This document shows positions 44,195-54,367 of a DNA stretch of 64,000 nucleotides, piece by piece. How positions within the stretch are numbered: position 1 is the stretch's first letter; each line of letters begins with the position of its first letter. Under the pieces are notes generated by a model, which did no database searches, was not told the DNA's origin, and saw nothing but the letters and a program-made list of their open reading frames with translations. The stretch is from assembly GCF_024320785.1 (NCBI RefSeq), contig NZ_JANDBC010000002.1:124001-188000 (forward strand), read 5' to 3'. The position numbers were made by a program, and so were the translations under genes. Origin of the DNA: Gracilimonas sediminicola. Its GTDB lineage: Bacteria; Bacteroidota; Rhodothermia; Balneolales; Balneolaceae.

Positions 44195-45046
44195 CTAACT
44201 CTTAATTTCCGTAATGTTTTTTCGTTGTTCCGTCATTTTCTTCATTTTCTCAATATGCTTGTAGGCAATCGTAACCACACCCAAATTGGTATATCCGGTA
44301 TCAACACCTTCATGGGTATCACTGCCTCCGGTCATCAATAATCCGTGCTCCTCACAAAATTCGGTGTACTTTTTCTGCAGCTTGAAATTATGGCTTGGGT
44401 GAATACACTCAACACCGTCAATGCCTGCATCTACAAAGGCCTGCATTTCATCAGTAGAATAAAACCTGCCGGGATGAGCAACCACACTGGCTCCGCCCAC
44501 ATTTTTGATGATCTCAATCACTTCCCGGTAATCAGGATAAGTGCTTTCAATAGAGCCCAGCTTTTGATTGCTCAGGTACCTAATAAAAGCCTCTTTAGGG
44601 CTGCTTACATATCCTTTCTGGGTAAGCACCCGGGCCAGGTGTGGCCGGCCGATATTCGCTCCGTTTGCTTCTGCCCAAACCTCATCATACTCAACATCAA
44701 TTCCCGACTTCTTCACCGTTTTGATAATCCCTTTAATCCGATTTTTACGAGCTTTTTTCTGCTCTTTCAGAAATTCTTCCAGATAATTGGTATCGGGATC
44801 AAAATAGTAGGCAAGTATGTGAACTTCTTTTCCTCCCAGTACGGATGTAATCTCCACACCGGGAATGAGCTCAATATCCAACTCATTTGCTTTATCAACA
44901 GCTTTGAAATACCCCTGACAGGTATCGTGATCCGTTATCGCCAGGCTTGCCAGATTTTTATCCTTGGCCACTTGCACGGCTTCTTCAGGTAATAAACGGC
45001 CATCAGAGCAGGTGGTATGGATATGTAAATCTGCTTTGAGAGGCAT
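44195..45046 (-). CDS. PHP-domain phosphoesterase (YciV/RNase AM-like)
   Basis: A 283-residue metal-dependent phosphoesterase. PHP-fold metal ligands are in place: ADLHIHTTCSDG at 5-16, AITDHDT at about 36-42, PGVEITS, VVAHPGR and TGGSDTHEG. This COG0613 type in E. coli removes 5' nucleotides from short RNA and hydrolyses 3',5'-bisphosphate nucleotides; the same activity is likely here. No signal peptide. Tightly packed between the S41 protease gene (3 bp) and ribH (1 bp). Confidence 0.88.
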   Translation of the reverse strand: MPLKADLHIHTTCSDGRLLPEEAVQVAKDKNLASLAITDHDTCQGYFKAVDKANELDIELIPGVEITSVLGGKEVHILAYYFDPDTNYLEEFLKEQKKARKNRIKGIIKTVKKSGIDVEYDEVWAEANGANIGRPHLARVLTQKGYVSSPKEAFIRYLSNQKLGSIESTYPDYREVIEIIKNVGGASVVAHPGRFYSTDEMQAFVDAGIDGVECIHPSHNFKLQKKYTEFCEEHGLLMTGGSDTHEGVDTGYTNLGVVTIAYKHIEKMKKMTEQRKNITEIKS

Positions 45047-45049
45047 TCT

Positions 45050-46693
45050 TTATTCCCCTGAAAGCAGCTTATTCATTTCCGTTTCGTTGGCAATAAACTC
45101 AAGTGCTTTGAGTACGTCCGGGTCGGATTTAAGCCCGGCCTCCACCCTTCCGGTTTGTCCCTCATATCGGGAAACTAACTCAAGATATAGGTTTCTGCGA
45201 ATTTCGGCTTCATCTTCTGTAAACTGATTCTCCTTTTCTTGGGAAATAGCCGTTCTCAGTCCGTTTAATTGATTTTCGGCTCCTTCCACTCCCGCAAGCT
45301 GTGCAGACAATTCGTTTAGTAGTTTCTCGGAATCAGTGGTGAAATCAAAGCCATTCTCGGTAAGATAATTTCTGAATTCCTCAAAACCATCATCAGGTAA
45401 TGCATCATAGTCAAAGGAATCATGCGTGGCTTCATATTCTGTGGCAAAATCGAAATACATTCCTTTTTGGAGCAAGGCTACCTCCAGAATACTCAGGTCG
45501 CCTTTTCCAGATTCCACATCGGGCTCAATGCCTCTTCCTTCATACACCGTTCTGCCGTTGCGGGTCTTGAATTCTCTTTTGGATGAGTCCTGATTCATAA
45601 CCGCAGAATTTCGCCCCTGATGCGTGTACTGAATAGACTGAATACTTCTGCCACTTGGAATGTAATAACGCGAAACAGTGATCTTCAGGGATGTGTTATA
45701 CGGCAATGGCTTAACCACCTGCACCAATCCTTTTCCAAAACTCTGTTCTCCGACTATCAATGCCCTGTCCAAATCCTGAAGAGCGCCGGCAACTACTTCT
45801 GATGCACTGGCACTTCCTTCATTCATCAGAACTACCACCGGTTTGTCGAACATAACAGGCTCTCGTGTTGCAAAGGTCTGATTATACTCAGCTACACGTC
45901 CGCGTATATCCACCACGGTAATGCCGGGCTCAATAAACTTGTCGATAATACCTACAGCTTCCTGTAAAATGCCACCGGGATTGTCGCGCAAGTCGATCAC
46001 CAAACCATTCAGCTCCGTGCTTTCCGTTAAGGTAATCATGGCCTGTCTGACTTCCTCAGCAGAGTTACTGCCAAACTGAGTGAGTCTCACATACCCGGTG
46101 TTTTCTTCGTCCCCTATCAAACCAGAATAAGAAATATTGCTTACCTCAATGCGCTGGCGGGTAAGGGTGAAATCCAGCGTTTGATCAAGTCCAAAACGTT
46201 CTATGGAAATGGTAACATCTGAACCGACCTCTCCGCTTGTCAGCGCATTTACTTCTTCGGGTTGAAGTCCTTCGGTTGAAACTCCATCAACGGCAACAAT
46301 CACATCTCCGGCCCTGATGCCAACTTGTTCGGCCGGTCCGCCTTCCGTAGGTGCAATCACAACCACTTCCCCATCACGATAACCGGCTTCAATACCGATG
46401 CCTGCATAATTGCCTCGCGACATGATTTCAGCCTGCTCGTTTTGGGATTCATTGAACATGACGGTGTAGGGGTCCAATGTTTCGAGCATGGCATCAATAC
46501 CATTTCGCATAAGAATCTCGGGATCTACCTCATCCACATACTCCAGGGCCACATTTTCATAGGCATTACTGAAAATGCTAAAGTTCTTTTTGATCAGGAA
46601 ATAGATGTCTGTCTGCTGTGCAGCAATCCCCGCCGAAGCAAGTATAATCAGTGCTGTGGCTAAGGTTGCTTTATATTTCCCTTTCCTGGTCAT
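45050..46693 (-). CDS. C-terminal processing protease, S41A family (CtpA-like)
   Basis: A 547-residue exported serine protease. N-terminal signal or membrane anchor (about 8-25), a PDZ domain (about 95-180, GIGIEAGYRDGEVVV...VGIRAGDVIVAVDG) and the S41 catalytic domain with the Ser296/Lys321 dyad (NEGSASASE and SFGKGLVQ). The C-terminal 150 residues are a charged helical extension. In other bacteria CtpA enzymes trim peptidoglycan hydrolases and lipoproteins; adjacency to a lytic transglycosylase gene fits that. Confidence 0.93.
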   Translation of the reverse strand: MTRKGKYKATLATALIILASAGIAAQQTDIYFLIKKNFSIFSNAYENVALEYVDEVDPEILMRNGIDAMLETLDPYTVMFNESQNEQAEIMSRGNYAGIGIEAGYRDGEVVVIAPTEGGPAEQVGIRAGDVIVAVDGVSTEGLQPEEVNALTSGEVGSDVTISIERFGLDQTLDFTLTRQRIEVSNISYSGLIGDEENTGYVRLTQFGSNSAEEVRQAMITLTESTELNGLVIDLRDNPGGILQEAVGIIDKFIEPGITVVDIRGRVAEYNQTFATREPVMFDKPVVVLMNEGSASASEVVAGALQDLDRALIVGEQSFGKGLVQVVKPLPYNTSLKITVSRYYIPSGRSIQSIQYTHQGRNSAVMNQDSSKREFKTRNGRTVYEGRGIEPDVESGKGDLSILEVALLQKGMYFDFATEYEATHDSFDYDALPDDGFEEFRNYLTENGFDFTTDSEKLLNELSAQLAGVEGAENQLNGLRTAISQEKENQFTEDEAEIRRNLYLELVSRYEGQTGRVEAGLKSDPDVLKALEFIANETEMNKLLSGE

Positions 46694-46697
46694 AAAA

Positions 46698-48704
46698 TCA
46701 GTTGGCAGAAATTCTAAGAGTCTGGCCTACATAAATCCTGTTTCCAGAGATATTATTCAGGCTTCTCAATTGACTTAAGCCAACGCCAAAGCTTTCTGCT
46801 ATTTCGCTAAGGGTGTCGTTTTGCTTAACGGTATAGGTGGTATAATTATCGCTATCGGTGGATGTTGCGGATGCGATAAAAATGTCTTCTCCACGGCGCT
46901 GCTTGCGTTCAATAGCCTGCTTCTCGGCGTAGCTCATTTCGTTTACTTTTTCATAATGGCTCTTCCGGCTGTTAGGCACATGAATGGTAAGCGACTGCCC
47001 CACCCGGATGGTATTCCCAATTCCATTCCATGTACGGATATTCCACGCTCTCACATCATACCACTCAGCAATATGCCCAACCGTATCACCTGTTTTCACT
47101 TTATAGGTCACGGCTGTTGAATTTGCAGGGGCGCTAACCTGAGATGAGGACGACCGTCTGGTAGTCACACTTCGCTGCTGGTTTGTGGGTTTGTTGGCCG
47201 AAATCTGTGTAGCACTTCCCTGAGGAAGAGGCACTACAATTTTCTGCCCCGGATAGATAGTACTGGAGAGGTTTTCATTGGAGCCATACAAACCGGCTAC
47301 AGTAGTTCCATATTTACGGGCAATGATTCCCAGTGACTCTCCTCTTTGAACCGTGTGCATGGTTATGTTCTGGCTTCGGCTTTCTTTAGGAATCTCATTG
47401 TACTCAGCCAGAAATTCTTCCCTGTCCGTTTCAACAGGCAGTTTCAGTGGATACTTCCCTCCCGGAGGGGTTGCCCAGCGAAGCAGTTCAGGATTGTATT
47501 CTTTCAGTTCTTCAGTGGTGATACCTGCGGCAGCTGCTAAATCGGCTAATTCCATTAACCCATCAACTTCTACTACTTTGTAGGAATAGGGCTCACCGGG
47601 ATAGCTTTTCTGGAATCCAAATTCTTCCGGGTTCATCCCAATTAGGGTTGTGGCAATAAAGCCGGGAACATACCCGCGGGTTTCTCTTGGCAGATATGGA
47701 TAAGCTGCCCAGTAATCTTCAACTCCACCCGCTCTGTTGATGGCTCGTTTCAGCCCGCGCGGACTAATATTGTAGTTCGCCATTGCAAGGTGCCAGTCAC
47801 CCCAAATATTGTACAAGTCTCTTAAGTGACGTGCTGCTGCACGTGTTGCTTTTTCGGGATCGCGACGCTCATCAATCCACCAGTTTGCTTCCAGTCCATA
47901 AACGGAGCCGGTTGCCCGGATAAACTGCCACATTCCGACAGCAGCAGCCCAACTTCGTGCACTTGGGTTCAACCCACTTTCAATAAAAGCCAGATATGTG
48001 AGTTCTTCGGGTACGCCCTCTTCTCTGAAAATCTTGCGCATCATGGGCTGGTACTTAACCGCTCGTTGTAACCACGTTTCCATTACTTCGGGCCTGCGAA
48101 GCGTGTAATAAACAAGGTGTCGGTTAACTTTGTCATTCTGAATAAGCGGAACATCCGTTTTATTCAGTGGAAGGTCTTCCGGGAAGTCATAATCTTCGTT
48201 CATCCAGCTGTCATCTTCGGAAAACAGTTCTTCCTGAATAGCAAAAATCTCTCCTTCAGGCTCATTAGCAACTTCCGTGATACCATAAAACTGCCGGTAT
48301 TCTGAAATTACGGACCGGTACAGTTCGGTAAATCGCCGGTCGCCCCGGATTTCAGGATAATCATCCAACAGCCCCTGAGTGGCAGCTACGGCATCATTTA
48401 TCTGAGCTTCTGCTTCCAGAGGATCGTTGCCGACCTGTGCTTCCATCGCTTTAATGTGTATGCGATAGATATCCGAAATGCGACTCATGATATCTTTCTG
48501 GAAGTTGTCCAGTTCCTGCATGGCTGGTTGCTGGGTTATTCCATCACCTTCCTGCAAACCTTGCATAGGGCTTTTATAATCCAAAAGCCGCAGGGGCATT
48601 TCTTTTAAATCGAGTGTTGCAGTGGTGTCCTGGGCAGAAATGCCGGGAGCAATAAACATACAACAGGTTATGGCAATAGCCGTTTTTCGTAACTTCTTAA
48701 GCAT
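46698..48704 (-). CDS. MltD-like lytic transglycosylase with three LysM domains
   Basis: A 668-residue periplasmic or outer-membrane-associated enzyme cutting glycan strands. Signal peptide 1-24 (a Cys pair at 14-15 could suggest a lipoprotein, but no good lipobox is seen). The SLT domain holds LTYLAFIESGLNPSA with catalytic Glu242, then AVGMWQFIRATG and MANYNISPRGLKRAI. Three LysM modules follow at about 461-505, 543-587 and 622-666 (HTVQRGESLGIIARKYG, YKVKTGDTVGHIAEWYD, YTVKQNDTLSEIAESFG). Four bp before the S41 protease gene, it begins the envelope operon. Confidence 0.94.
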   Translation of the reverse strand: MLKKLRKTAIAITCCMFIAPGISAQDTTATLDLKEMPLRLLDYKSPMQGLQEGDGITQQPAMQELDNFQKDIMSRISDIYRIHIKAMEAQVGNDPLEAEAQINDAVAATQGLLDDYPEIRGDRRFTELYRSVISEYRQFYGITEVANEPEGEIFAIQEELFSEDDSWMNEDYDFPEDLPLNKTDVPLIQNDKVNRHLVYYTLRRPEVMETWLQRAVKYQPMMRKIFREEGVPEELTYLAFIESGLNPSARSWAAAVGMWQFIRATGSVYGLEANWWIDERRDPEKATRAAARHLRDLYNIWGDWHLAMANYNISPRGLKRAINRAGGVEDYWAAYPYLPRETRGYVPGFIATTLIGMNPEEFGFQKSYPGEPYSYKVVEVDGLMELADLAAAAGITTEELKEYNPELLRWATPPGGKYPLKLPVETDREEFLAEYNEIPKESRSQNITMHTVQRGESLGIIARKYGTTVAGLYGSNENLSSTIYPGQKIVVPLPQGSATQISANKPTNQQRSVTTRRSSSSQVSAPANSTAVTYKVKTGDTVGHIAEWYDVRAWNIRTWNGIGNTIRVGQSLTIHVPNSRKSHYEKVNEMSYAEKQAIERKQRRGEDIFIASATSTDSDNYTTYTVKQNDTLSEIAESFGVGLSQLRSLNNISGNRIYVGQTLRISAN

Positions 48705-48803
48705 GTATTAGAGATGATTTTAAAATGATTGTATAAAGTACTAATTATTGTATAGAATTGGGAGAGTAGAACTCATGGCAACATCAACGTAAAAAACACC
48801 AAA

Positions 48804-50525
48804 TTAGCGCCCTTCTTTATTAATTTTTCCGGATTGAATGATTTGCTTCTCCTGCCCGGTCCATTGTTGCGCCAATGGCCATCTGCGTCCTGTTCCAAAA
48901 GCTTTTGCGGACACTTTTAGCCCGGGTGGTGCCTGGAACCGCTTGTGTTCGTTCAAATCTACCAATCGGAGGGTTTTATCTACGGTGTGCTCGTCTAAGC
49001 CGCTGCTGATGATTTCTTCTCTTGATCGCTGCTCCTCCAGGTAGTATCTCAAAATGGTATCTAAAGTTCCGTAGTCGGGCAAAGAATCTGAATCTTTTTG
49101 ATCCGGGCGTAATTCCGCACTTGGGGCTTTGGTAAGAATGGCCTCAGGAATTACTTCCTCCCCGTAATATTCTTCATTCAGCCAGCGGCAAATATCATAA
49201 ACTTCGGTTTTGTAAACATCGGAAATGACGGATAATCCCCCGGCCATATCACCATACAGTGTGCAGTAACCGACGGCCATTTCGGATTTATTTCCTGTAT
49301 TCAGCAGCATATATCCAAACTTATTCGCAATGGCCATGAGTAGATCACCACGGGTCCGGCTTTGTAGGTTTTCTTCTGCTACATTGAATTCAGTTCCCTC
49401 AAATACCGGAGCCAGCGCGTTCAGATATTCTTCGTAAATATTTTTGATGGGGATTTCGAGGAGTTCAACACCCAGATTCTCCGCCAGCCTTTCGGAATCG
49501 GATACACTTCCTTCCGATGAAAACTTCGATGGCATCGTCACAGCTTTTACATTCTCTGCCCCGAGTGCTTCTTTCGCAATCGTACAAACCAAGGCAGAAT
49601 CAATTCCCCCGCTCAGGCCTAATATCACTTTATCGGCAGCCTTAGATTTCTTCAAATAATCCCGAACCCCCATCACAAGTCCTTCAAACATTACCTGCTC
49701 TTTGGCCGGTGTTTCAAAGTTTGCTTCCAAATCCGTTATAGCTTCAACCGACTGATCTTCTTCGTTGAAGATAATATCCATGTAGTCCGGTTCGAATCTC
49801 TTGGAGCGAGCTTTCATCTCTCCGGATCCGTCAAAAGTAAGGGAATCACCGTCAAACAGGAGTTCGGTTTGCGCCCCCACCTGATTCACATAAAAAAGTG
49901 GTGTTCCCAACTTCCGGGCGTGATTTTGAAGCATCCTTTTCCGGGACACCGGTTTATCCTTATTAAAGGGAGATGCCGAGATGTTGATAATGGCTTTTGC
50001 CCCTTTATTTGCCAGTACTTCGGCAGGATTTACATCGTAAATGTGGTACTGAATATCATTATCGTTAAACCAGATATCTTCGCAAACGGTAATCCCGAAT
50101 GGGAATCCTTTAATAACAACCGGCTCGAATTCATTACCCGGCTCAAAATACCGCAGATCGTCAAATACATCATACGTCGGGAGCAGTGCCTTGTGAACCC
50201 GTGTCTTCTCTTCCCCATGCTGGGCTACAATAGCTGAATTGTAGCAAGACCGGCCTTTCCCCGTCAGGTTTTCTGTAATTGAGCCAAATATAACCGTTGT
50301 TTCTCCCGTACAATCAATGATTTCGCGATTCACCTTGTAAAGCAATTCGCGAAATACACGGCGCTCCATTAAATCCATAGGCGGGTAGCCGCACGTCACC
50401 AATTCGGGTAGCAATAACAGTTCTATTCCATCTTTCTCAGCTTCACGAATAGCTGACAGAATCAGTTCCTGATTTCCGGTTAAATCCCCGATTATCGGGT
50501 TCAATTGTTGAAGTCGTATGCGCAC
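48804..50525 (-). CDS. nadE: Glutamine-dependent NAD+ synthetase
   Basis: Final step of NAD synthesis. A 573-residue two-domain enzyme: an N-terminal nitrilase-type glutaminase with the Glu41-Lys112-Cys148 triad (LLPELVTCGYPP, HKALLPTYDVFD, TVCEDIWF) and a C-terminal synthetase with the PP-loop LGLSGGIDSA (about 302-311) and LLNTGNKSEMAVGYCT. Both active sites are complete. About 100 bp upstream of the MltD-like gene on the same strand; may be a separate unit. Confidence 0.96.
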   Translation of the reverse strand: MRIRLQQLNPIIGDLTGNQELILSAIREAEKDGIELLLLPELVTCGYPPMDLMERRVFRELLYKVNREIIDCTGETTVIFGSITENLTGKGRSCYNSAIVAQHGEEKTRVHKALLPTYDVFDDLRYFEPGNEFEPVVIKGFPFGITVCEDIWFNDNDIQYHIYDVNPAEVLANKGAKAIINISASPFNKDKPVSRKRMLQNHARKLGTPLFYVNQVGAQTELLFDGDSLTFDGSGEMKARSKRFEPDYMDIIFNEEDQSVEAITDLEANFETPAKEQVMFEGLVMGVRDYLKKSKAADKVILGLSGGIDSALVCTIAKEALGAENVKAVTMPSKFSSEGSVSDSERLAENLGVELLEIPIKNIYEEYLNALAPVFEGTEFNVAEENLQSRTRGDLLMAIANKFGYMLLNTGNKSEMAVGYCTLYGDMAGGLSVISDVYKTEVYDICRWLNEEYYGEEVIPEAILTKAPSAELRPDQKDSDSLPDYGTLDTILRYYLEEQRSREEIISSGLDEHTVDKTLRLVDLNEHKRFQAPPGLKVSAKAFGTGRRWPLAQQWTGQEKQIIQSGKINKEGR

Positions 50526-50567
50526 AGTCTCTTAATTAATTCGATTCAAGATAAGGAGTTTGGTGGT

Positions 50568-50670
50568 TAAGTGATAAGGTCATGAAATGATTAAGTGATT
50601 AGGCGATAAAGTGATATAGGTTGATGGATCTACTTACTCATCAATTCATCAATATTTACTTTTCACTTAA
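50568..50670. repeat. A+T-rich ttaagtgat repeat stretch
   Basis: Degenerate repeats of the form ttaagtgat/gcgataaagtgat from 50568, with an inverted counterpart (tttacttttcacttaa) at the right end. The inverted arm supplies the Lys-stop codons of the aldehyde dehydrogenase gene. Related sequences lie at 56235-56277 and 56814-56946. Confidence 0.5.
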
Positions 50671-52024
50671 CGTACACTGTTTTGGTGTTTACGAATTCGT
50701 GGATGCCATATAATCCTAATTCTCGTCCATAGCCGGAATTTTTAATACCACCAAATGGCAGGCGGGGATCGGATTTAACAAGTTCATTTACAAAGCAGCA
50801 ACCGGCTTCCAGTTTTGTGGCTGCAATTTCTTCGGCATGTTTTACATCCTGAGAATATACCGAAGCACCTAAGCCATAATTTGTGTCATTGGCTACCTGA
50901 ATGGCTTCTTCTTCATCCTTCACTTTAATGATACTTGCCACCGGACCGAACAACTCCTCCGAATAGGCCGGCATTCCGGGTTTTACATTCTTAAGGATAG
51001 TTACAGGATAAAAAGCTCCATCCCCTTCCGGTTTTTCTCCTCCCATAACCAGTTCAGCTCCATTCTTTATACTTTCGTTAACCTGTTCATGAAGCTGATC
51101 TCTGAGATCAACCCTTGCCTGTGGACCAACATCGGTGTTATCATCAAATGGATTTCCCACTTTTCTCGCTTCCATAAGCGCAGTGAATTCTGCCAGAAAT
51201 TCATCATACACATCTTCCACTACCACAAAGCGTTTGGCAGCAATGCAACTTTGCCCGCTGTTCAGCAGCCTTGAGTTTACGCAGGTCTCAGCGCTGGCTT
51301 TAATATCTGCATCTTTAAGAATGAGGGATGGATCACTGCCACCCAATTCAAGTACGGTTTTCTTGAGCATTTCTCCGGCCTGGGCTGCCACCGCCTTTCC
51401 TGCCCGAGTGCTTCCGGTAAGGGTTACGGCAGCAATACCTTGATGCTGAATAACCTCCTTCATGTTGGATTTATCACGCACAATCGTTCGAAATAAATCC
51501 TTGGGAATTCCAGCTTCATGGATGAGTTCTTCAATCTTTAAGGCACATCCGGTTGTATTCTCAGAATGTTTAAGAACAGCACCATTTCCGGCCATGAGTG
51601 CAGGGGCCGCAAACCGAAATAACTGCCAGAAGGGGAAATTCCACGGCATGATGGCCAAAACCACTCCCAACGGATTGAAGGTAACATAGCTTTTGGAAGC
51701 ATCTGTTTGAACCGGGTCATCCTTCAAAAATTCCCCGGCGTGTTCAGCATAATATTCACAAACCCAGGCACATTTCTCGGCCTCTCCGATTCCCTGCTCC
51801 AGAGGCTTCCCCATCTCTTCTGCCATCAGCCTACCCAACTTCTCCTTCTGCTCCCTCAGAATTCCGGCAATTTCATTGAGGGAAGATCCTCTTTCTTCAA
51901 AACCGGTTTTTTTCCAGTCAGCCTGAGCTGTATTCGCTTTTTGAATAATCTCATCCACTTCATCAAAGCCCATCTCATCATATTCTTTGATGACTTTTCC
52001 GGTGGCAGGATTTATAGTTTTCAT
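50663..52024 (-). CDS. NAD(P)-dependent succinate-semialdehyde-type dehydrogenase (YneI/Sad-like)
   Basis: A 453-residue aldehyde dehydrogenase. Catalytic Cys260 in NSGQSCIAAKR and general base Glu226 in VLELGGSDP are intact, with the Rossmann motif LTGSTRAGK at 202-210 and MPWNFPFWQ at 126-134. The short form and the SDPS pattern match the YneI/Sad group, which oxidises succinate semialdehyde. A class III aminotransferase lies 175 bp upstream on the same strand, so the pair could form a GABA-type shunt. Substrate assignment is inferred. Confidence 0.88.
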   Translation of the reverse strand: MKTINPATGKVIKEYDEMGFDEVDEIIQKANTAQADWKKTGFEERGSSLNEIAGILREQKEKLGRLMAEEMGKPLEQGIGEAEKCAWVCEYYAEHAGEFLKDDPVQTDASKSYVTFNPLGVVLAIMPWNFPFWQLFRFAAPALMAGNGAVLKHSENTTGCALKIEELIHEAGIPKDLFRTIVRDKSNMKEVIQHQGIAAVTLTGSTRAGKAVAAQAGEMLKKTVLELGGSDPSLILKDADIKASAETCVNSRLLNSGQSCIAAKRFVVVEDVYDEFLAEFTALMEARKVGNPFDDNTDVGPQARVDLRDQLHEQVNESIKNGAELVMGGEKPEGDGAFYPVTILKNVKPGMPAYSEELFGPVASIIKVKDEEEAIQVANDTNYGLGASVYSQDVKHAEEIAATKLEAGCCFVNELVKSDPRLPFGGIKNSGYGRELGLYGIHEFVNTKTVYVK

Positions 52025-52100
52025 GTAACTATTCTTTTGTTGAGTTTCTTAATAGGTAAAACAGCGTAGCGATAGTTTCAATTCCGTTTCTTCAAAAGAT

Positions 52101-52199
52101 AAGGATTGAACCACGATTTTCAGGATTTCCGGATTACCAAGATTCAGGCGCATTTCAAAATCCATGATCATCCGCCAAACCCGCTTTATCCGCGTTCCA
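52101..52199. repeat. Relict dispersed repeat (ggattaccaagattcagg type)
   Basis: The 175-bp gap between the two genes holds words such as aaccacgattttcagg, ggattaccaagattcagg and gcgttcc that resemble widespread intergenic repeats with the theme ccacggattt-aggatt. No open frame. A similar short word (accacggattttt) stands just before recA. Reported as a likely degenerate repeat, not a gene. Confidence 0.35.
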
Positions 52200-53378
52200 T
52201 CACGAATGCTTTTCTACAGATTCCAAAATCTTATCCAGCACTTCATGCAGTAAATCGTCTTCGATAATTAATGGCGGTGCCAGGCGAATCAGGGTATTGG
52301 AGTGAAGGGTCCAACCCAGCAAAATTCCCATCTCAAAACAATCTTCAACAACCTTTTTGGTTAAATCCCAGTTTTTCAGCTGAAGGCCGAGCATGGCGCC
52401 TTTTCCACGTACTTCAACAATCCCCGGACCCCTCAATTTTTCTTTGGTGATTTGCTCTATTTGCTTCGCTCGCTGTAAATAATTGCCCGATAGCAGTTCT
52501 TTGAGGTTGGCATATGCGGCAGCAGCAGAAACCGGGTGTCCTCCAAAAGTCGTTACGTGATTCAGCGGTGGGTCATACTTAAAAGTTTGAAAAATTTCGG
52601 CGGATGAAACGAAGGCTCCCATCGGCATTCCTCCGGCCATAGCTTTAGCCAGACAAAGGATATCAGGAGTAACTTCGTATTCCTCAAAAGCAAACAAGCT
52701 TCCGGTCCGGCCAAAACCCGATTGAATTTCATCAAAGATAAGCAGTGCGCCGGCTTCATCACATCTTCGGCGGACTTCCTGCAGCCACTGCTTATCAGCG
52801 GGAATAATTCCGCCCTCTCCCTGAATGGGCTCCATGATTACAGCTGCGGTCTTATCATCGATCAGATCCAGATTATCTTCCGAGTTAAATGAAAGAAAAT
52901 GGACATCCGGCAGGAGCGGCAGATAGGGATCCCTGTACACATCCCGGCCGGTGACACTCAGTGAGCCATGGGTATCACCATGATAGCTGTTCTTAAAACC
53001 AATAAGCTTTGTTCGCCCGGTGTATTTTTTTGCCAGCTTCAGAGCGCCTTCGGTAGCCTCTGTTCCGCTGTTTACAAAATAAACCTGATTCAACTGTTCA
53101 GAGAGATTTGAGGTTAGCAAATCCGCAAAATCAACCTGCGGTTTTTGCACAAATTCTCCATACACCATTACATGAAGGTGTTTATCCACCTGTTCGTGGA
53201 TAGCATGAATTACTTTTGGATAGCGATGTCCCAGGCTGCTTACGGCAATGCCGGAAATAAAGTCCACGTACCGTTTATTGTCTGTGGTAAAAATGAAGGG
53301 GCCTTCGGCATGAGAAATTTCCAGCCCTATGGGAGCATCACTAGTCTGAGCTATGTACTTGAGGAATTTCTTTAACAC
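52200..53378 (-). CDS. Class III PLP aminotransferase (ornithine/GABA-type)
   Basis: A 392-residue fold-type I aminotransferase. [15 protein letters not shown] at 102-116 binds the PLP phosphate, [14 protein letters not shown] at 213-226 holds the cofactor Asp216, and Lys245 in [10 protein letters not shown] is the Schiff-base residue. Members include acetylornithine, ornithine, GABA and succinylornithine aminotransferases; the sequence does not decide which. Proximity to a succinate-semialdehyde-type dehydrogenase mildly favours a 4-aminobutyrate substrate. Confidence 0.9.
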   Translation of the reverse strand: MLKKFLKYIAQTSDAPIGLEISHAEGPFIFTTDNKRYVDFISGIAVSSLGHRYPKVIHAIHEQVDKHLHVMVYGEFVQKPQVDFADLLTSNLSEQLNQVYFVNSGTEATEGALKLAKKYTGRTKLIGFKNSYHGDTHGSLSVTGRDVYRDPYLPLLPDVHFLSFNSEDNLDLIDDKTAAVIMEPIQGEGGIIPADKQWLQEVRRRCDEAGALLIFDEIQSGFGRTGSLFAFEEYEVTPDILCLAKAMAGGMPMGAFVSSAEIFQTFKYDPPLNHVTTFGGHPVSAAAAYANLKELLSGNYLQRAKQIEQITKEKLRGPGIVEVRGKGAMLGLQLKNWDLTKKVVEDCFEMGILLGWTLHSNTLIRLAPPLIIEDDLLHEVLDKILESVEKHS

Positions 53379-53440
53379 TTCTGAATTTTAGCTAAGATTT
53401 TCCCTAAGATAGCTAAGTAATTCAAAATAAATGTAGTGGC

Positions 53441-54085
53441 TTACCGATTTCCGGTTTTGGGTTCATTCTTCTTCCACTCATCGAGTAGCTGCATAAATTC
53501 TTCCTGCATAGCTTTCCCTTTGTTGCGGGCATACCATAAATGCAGATTTTCAGAAGCAACCTTATTCTCGATTTCAGGGTTTGCCCTTTCGCTCATATAT
53601 ACTTCCTGAATTTCCTTTGGTCGTGGACCCCAGGTTCCCAAAACCTCCAGCGTTTCACTGTCCAGAGCAATCAGCTTGGGGATAGAGCGGGAGCCATTGG
53701 TCAGAAATTCATCCATTACTTCCGGATACTGGTCTCTCAGAATAAGTTTAAGCTCAATGTTATCCGACAATCCGGCCATTTTGTGTATGAAAGGCAACGA
53801 CTGAGCCGCATCCCCGCACCAGCCTTCGGTAATAACCAGCCACGTCATCCGGTTTGGAAAGTTCTTAAGCTCCTGTGCAAGCTCTTCAGAGATTCTTGCT
53901 CTCTTATTCCATTTGGAGGTCCGGTGTATATTCAACTTGGTATATTCCAGCATATCAGGACGGTTATCCTCATTGGTTGTCCGGTCCTCATCAAATAATT
54001 GCTGTACCAGGTCAGTGTATTCCTCAAAAGAAATGGTGTTCTCAATGAGCTCTCTCGTTATTATCGAATCTACTGTTGTTTCCAT
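53441..54085 (-). CDS. Thioredoxin-fold protein with WCGD motif
   Basis: A 214-residue cytosolic protein of the Thioredoxin_9-like type. TWLVITEGWCGDAAQSLPFI (81-100) is the thioredoxin active-site region, but the CxxC pair is reduced to a single Cys90 (WCGDAAQ), and NGSRSIPKLIALD supplies the cis-Pro. Such proteins are common in Bacteroidota-like genomes without a known partner. Disulfide exchange of the classical kind is unlikely with one Cys. Confidence 0.82.
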   Translation of the reverse strand: METTVDSIITRELIENTISFEEYTDLVQQLFDEDRTTNEDNRPDMLEYTKLNIHRTSKWNKRARISEELAQELKNFPNRMTWLVITEGWCGDAAQSLPFIHKMAGLSDNIELKLILRDQYPEVMDEFLTNGSRSIPKLIALDSETLEVLGTWGPRPKEIQEVYMSERANPEIENKVASENLHLWYARNKGKAMQEEFMQLLDEWKKNEPKTGNR

Positions 54086-54255
54086 ACTTATTGTTAGTCG
54101 TCCTTCTTTAGATGTATTTGTTCTGTTGCTTCGCTTCCATAACTAATCGATTGTATAGAAGCTTCCACAAGCTGTTTTCTTACTTCAATCGTAATCAATG
54201 AAAACGAATCTATTTGGAGATTATATGAAGAAGAAAAAATCTGCTTATTCCCCAT

Positions 54256-54318
54256 AACCCTTCCAGAGTTAAGCCCATTCGCTTGAATCAATCCAATTGC
54301 CATAACTCTGGAAGGGTT
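54256..54318. repeat. Inverted REP pair (aactctggaagggtt)
   Basis: Perfect 15-bp arms, aacccttccagagtt at 54256-54270 and aactctggaagggtt at 54304-54318, enclose 33 bp. The pair occupies part of the 282-bp gap between the prenyltransferase and thioredoxin-fold genes (both minus). A third REP type in this window. The short frame running across it is not considered a gene. Confidence 0.7.
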
Positions 54319-54367
54319 AGATAGGGCTGGGGATAAATCAACTGCAGGCTTCCAATATCAATTGAAC

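Noticed and set aside
44345-44992. A 215-codon frame opposite the PHP phosphoesterase
   Set aside because: Antisense to a complete metal-binding enzyme; no start context or recognisable domain.
54094-54303. A 69-codon minus-strand frame before the thioredoxin-fold gene
   Set aside because: It runs through the first arm of the inverted repeat and has no recognisable motif; more likely noncoding.
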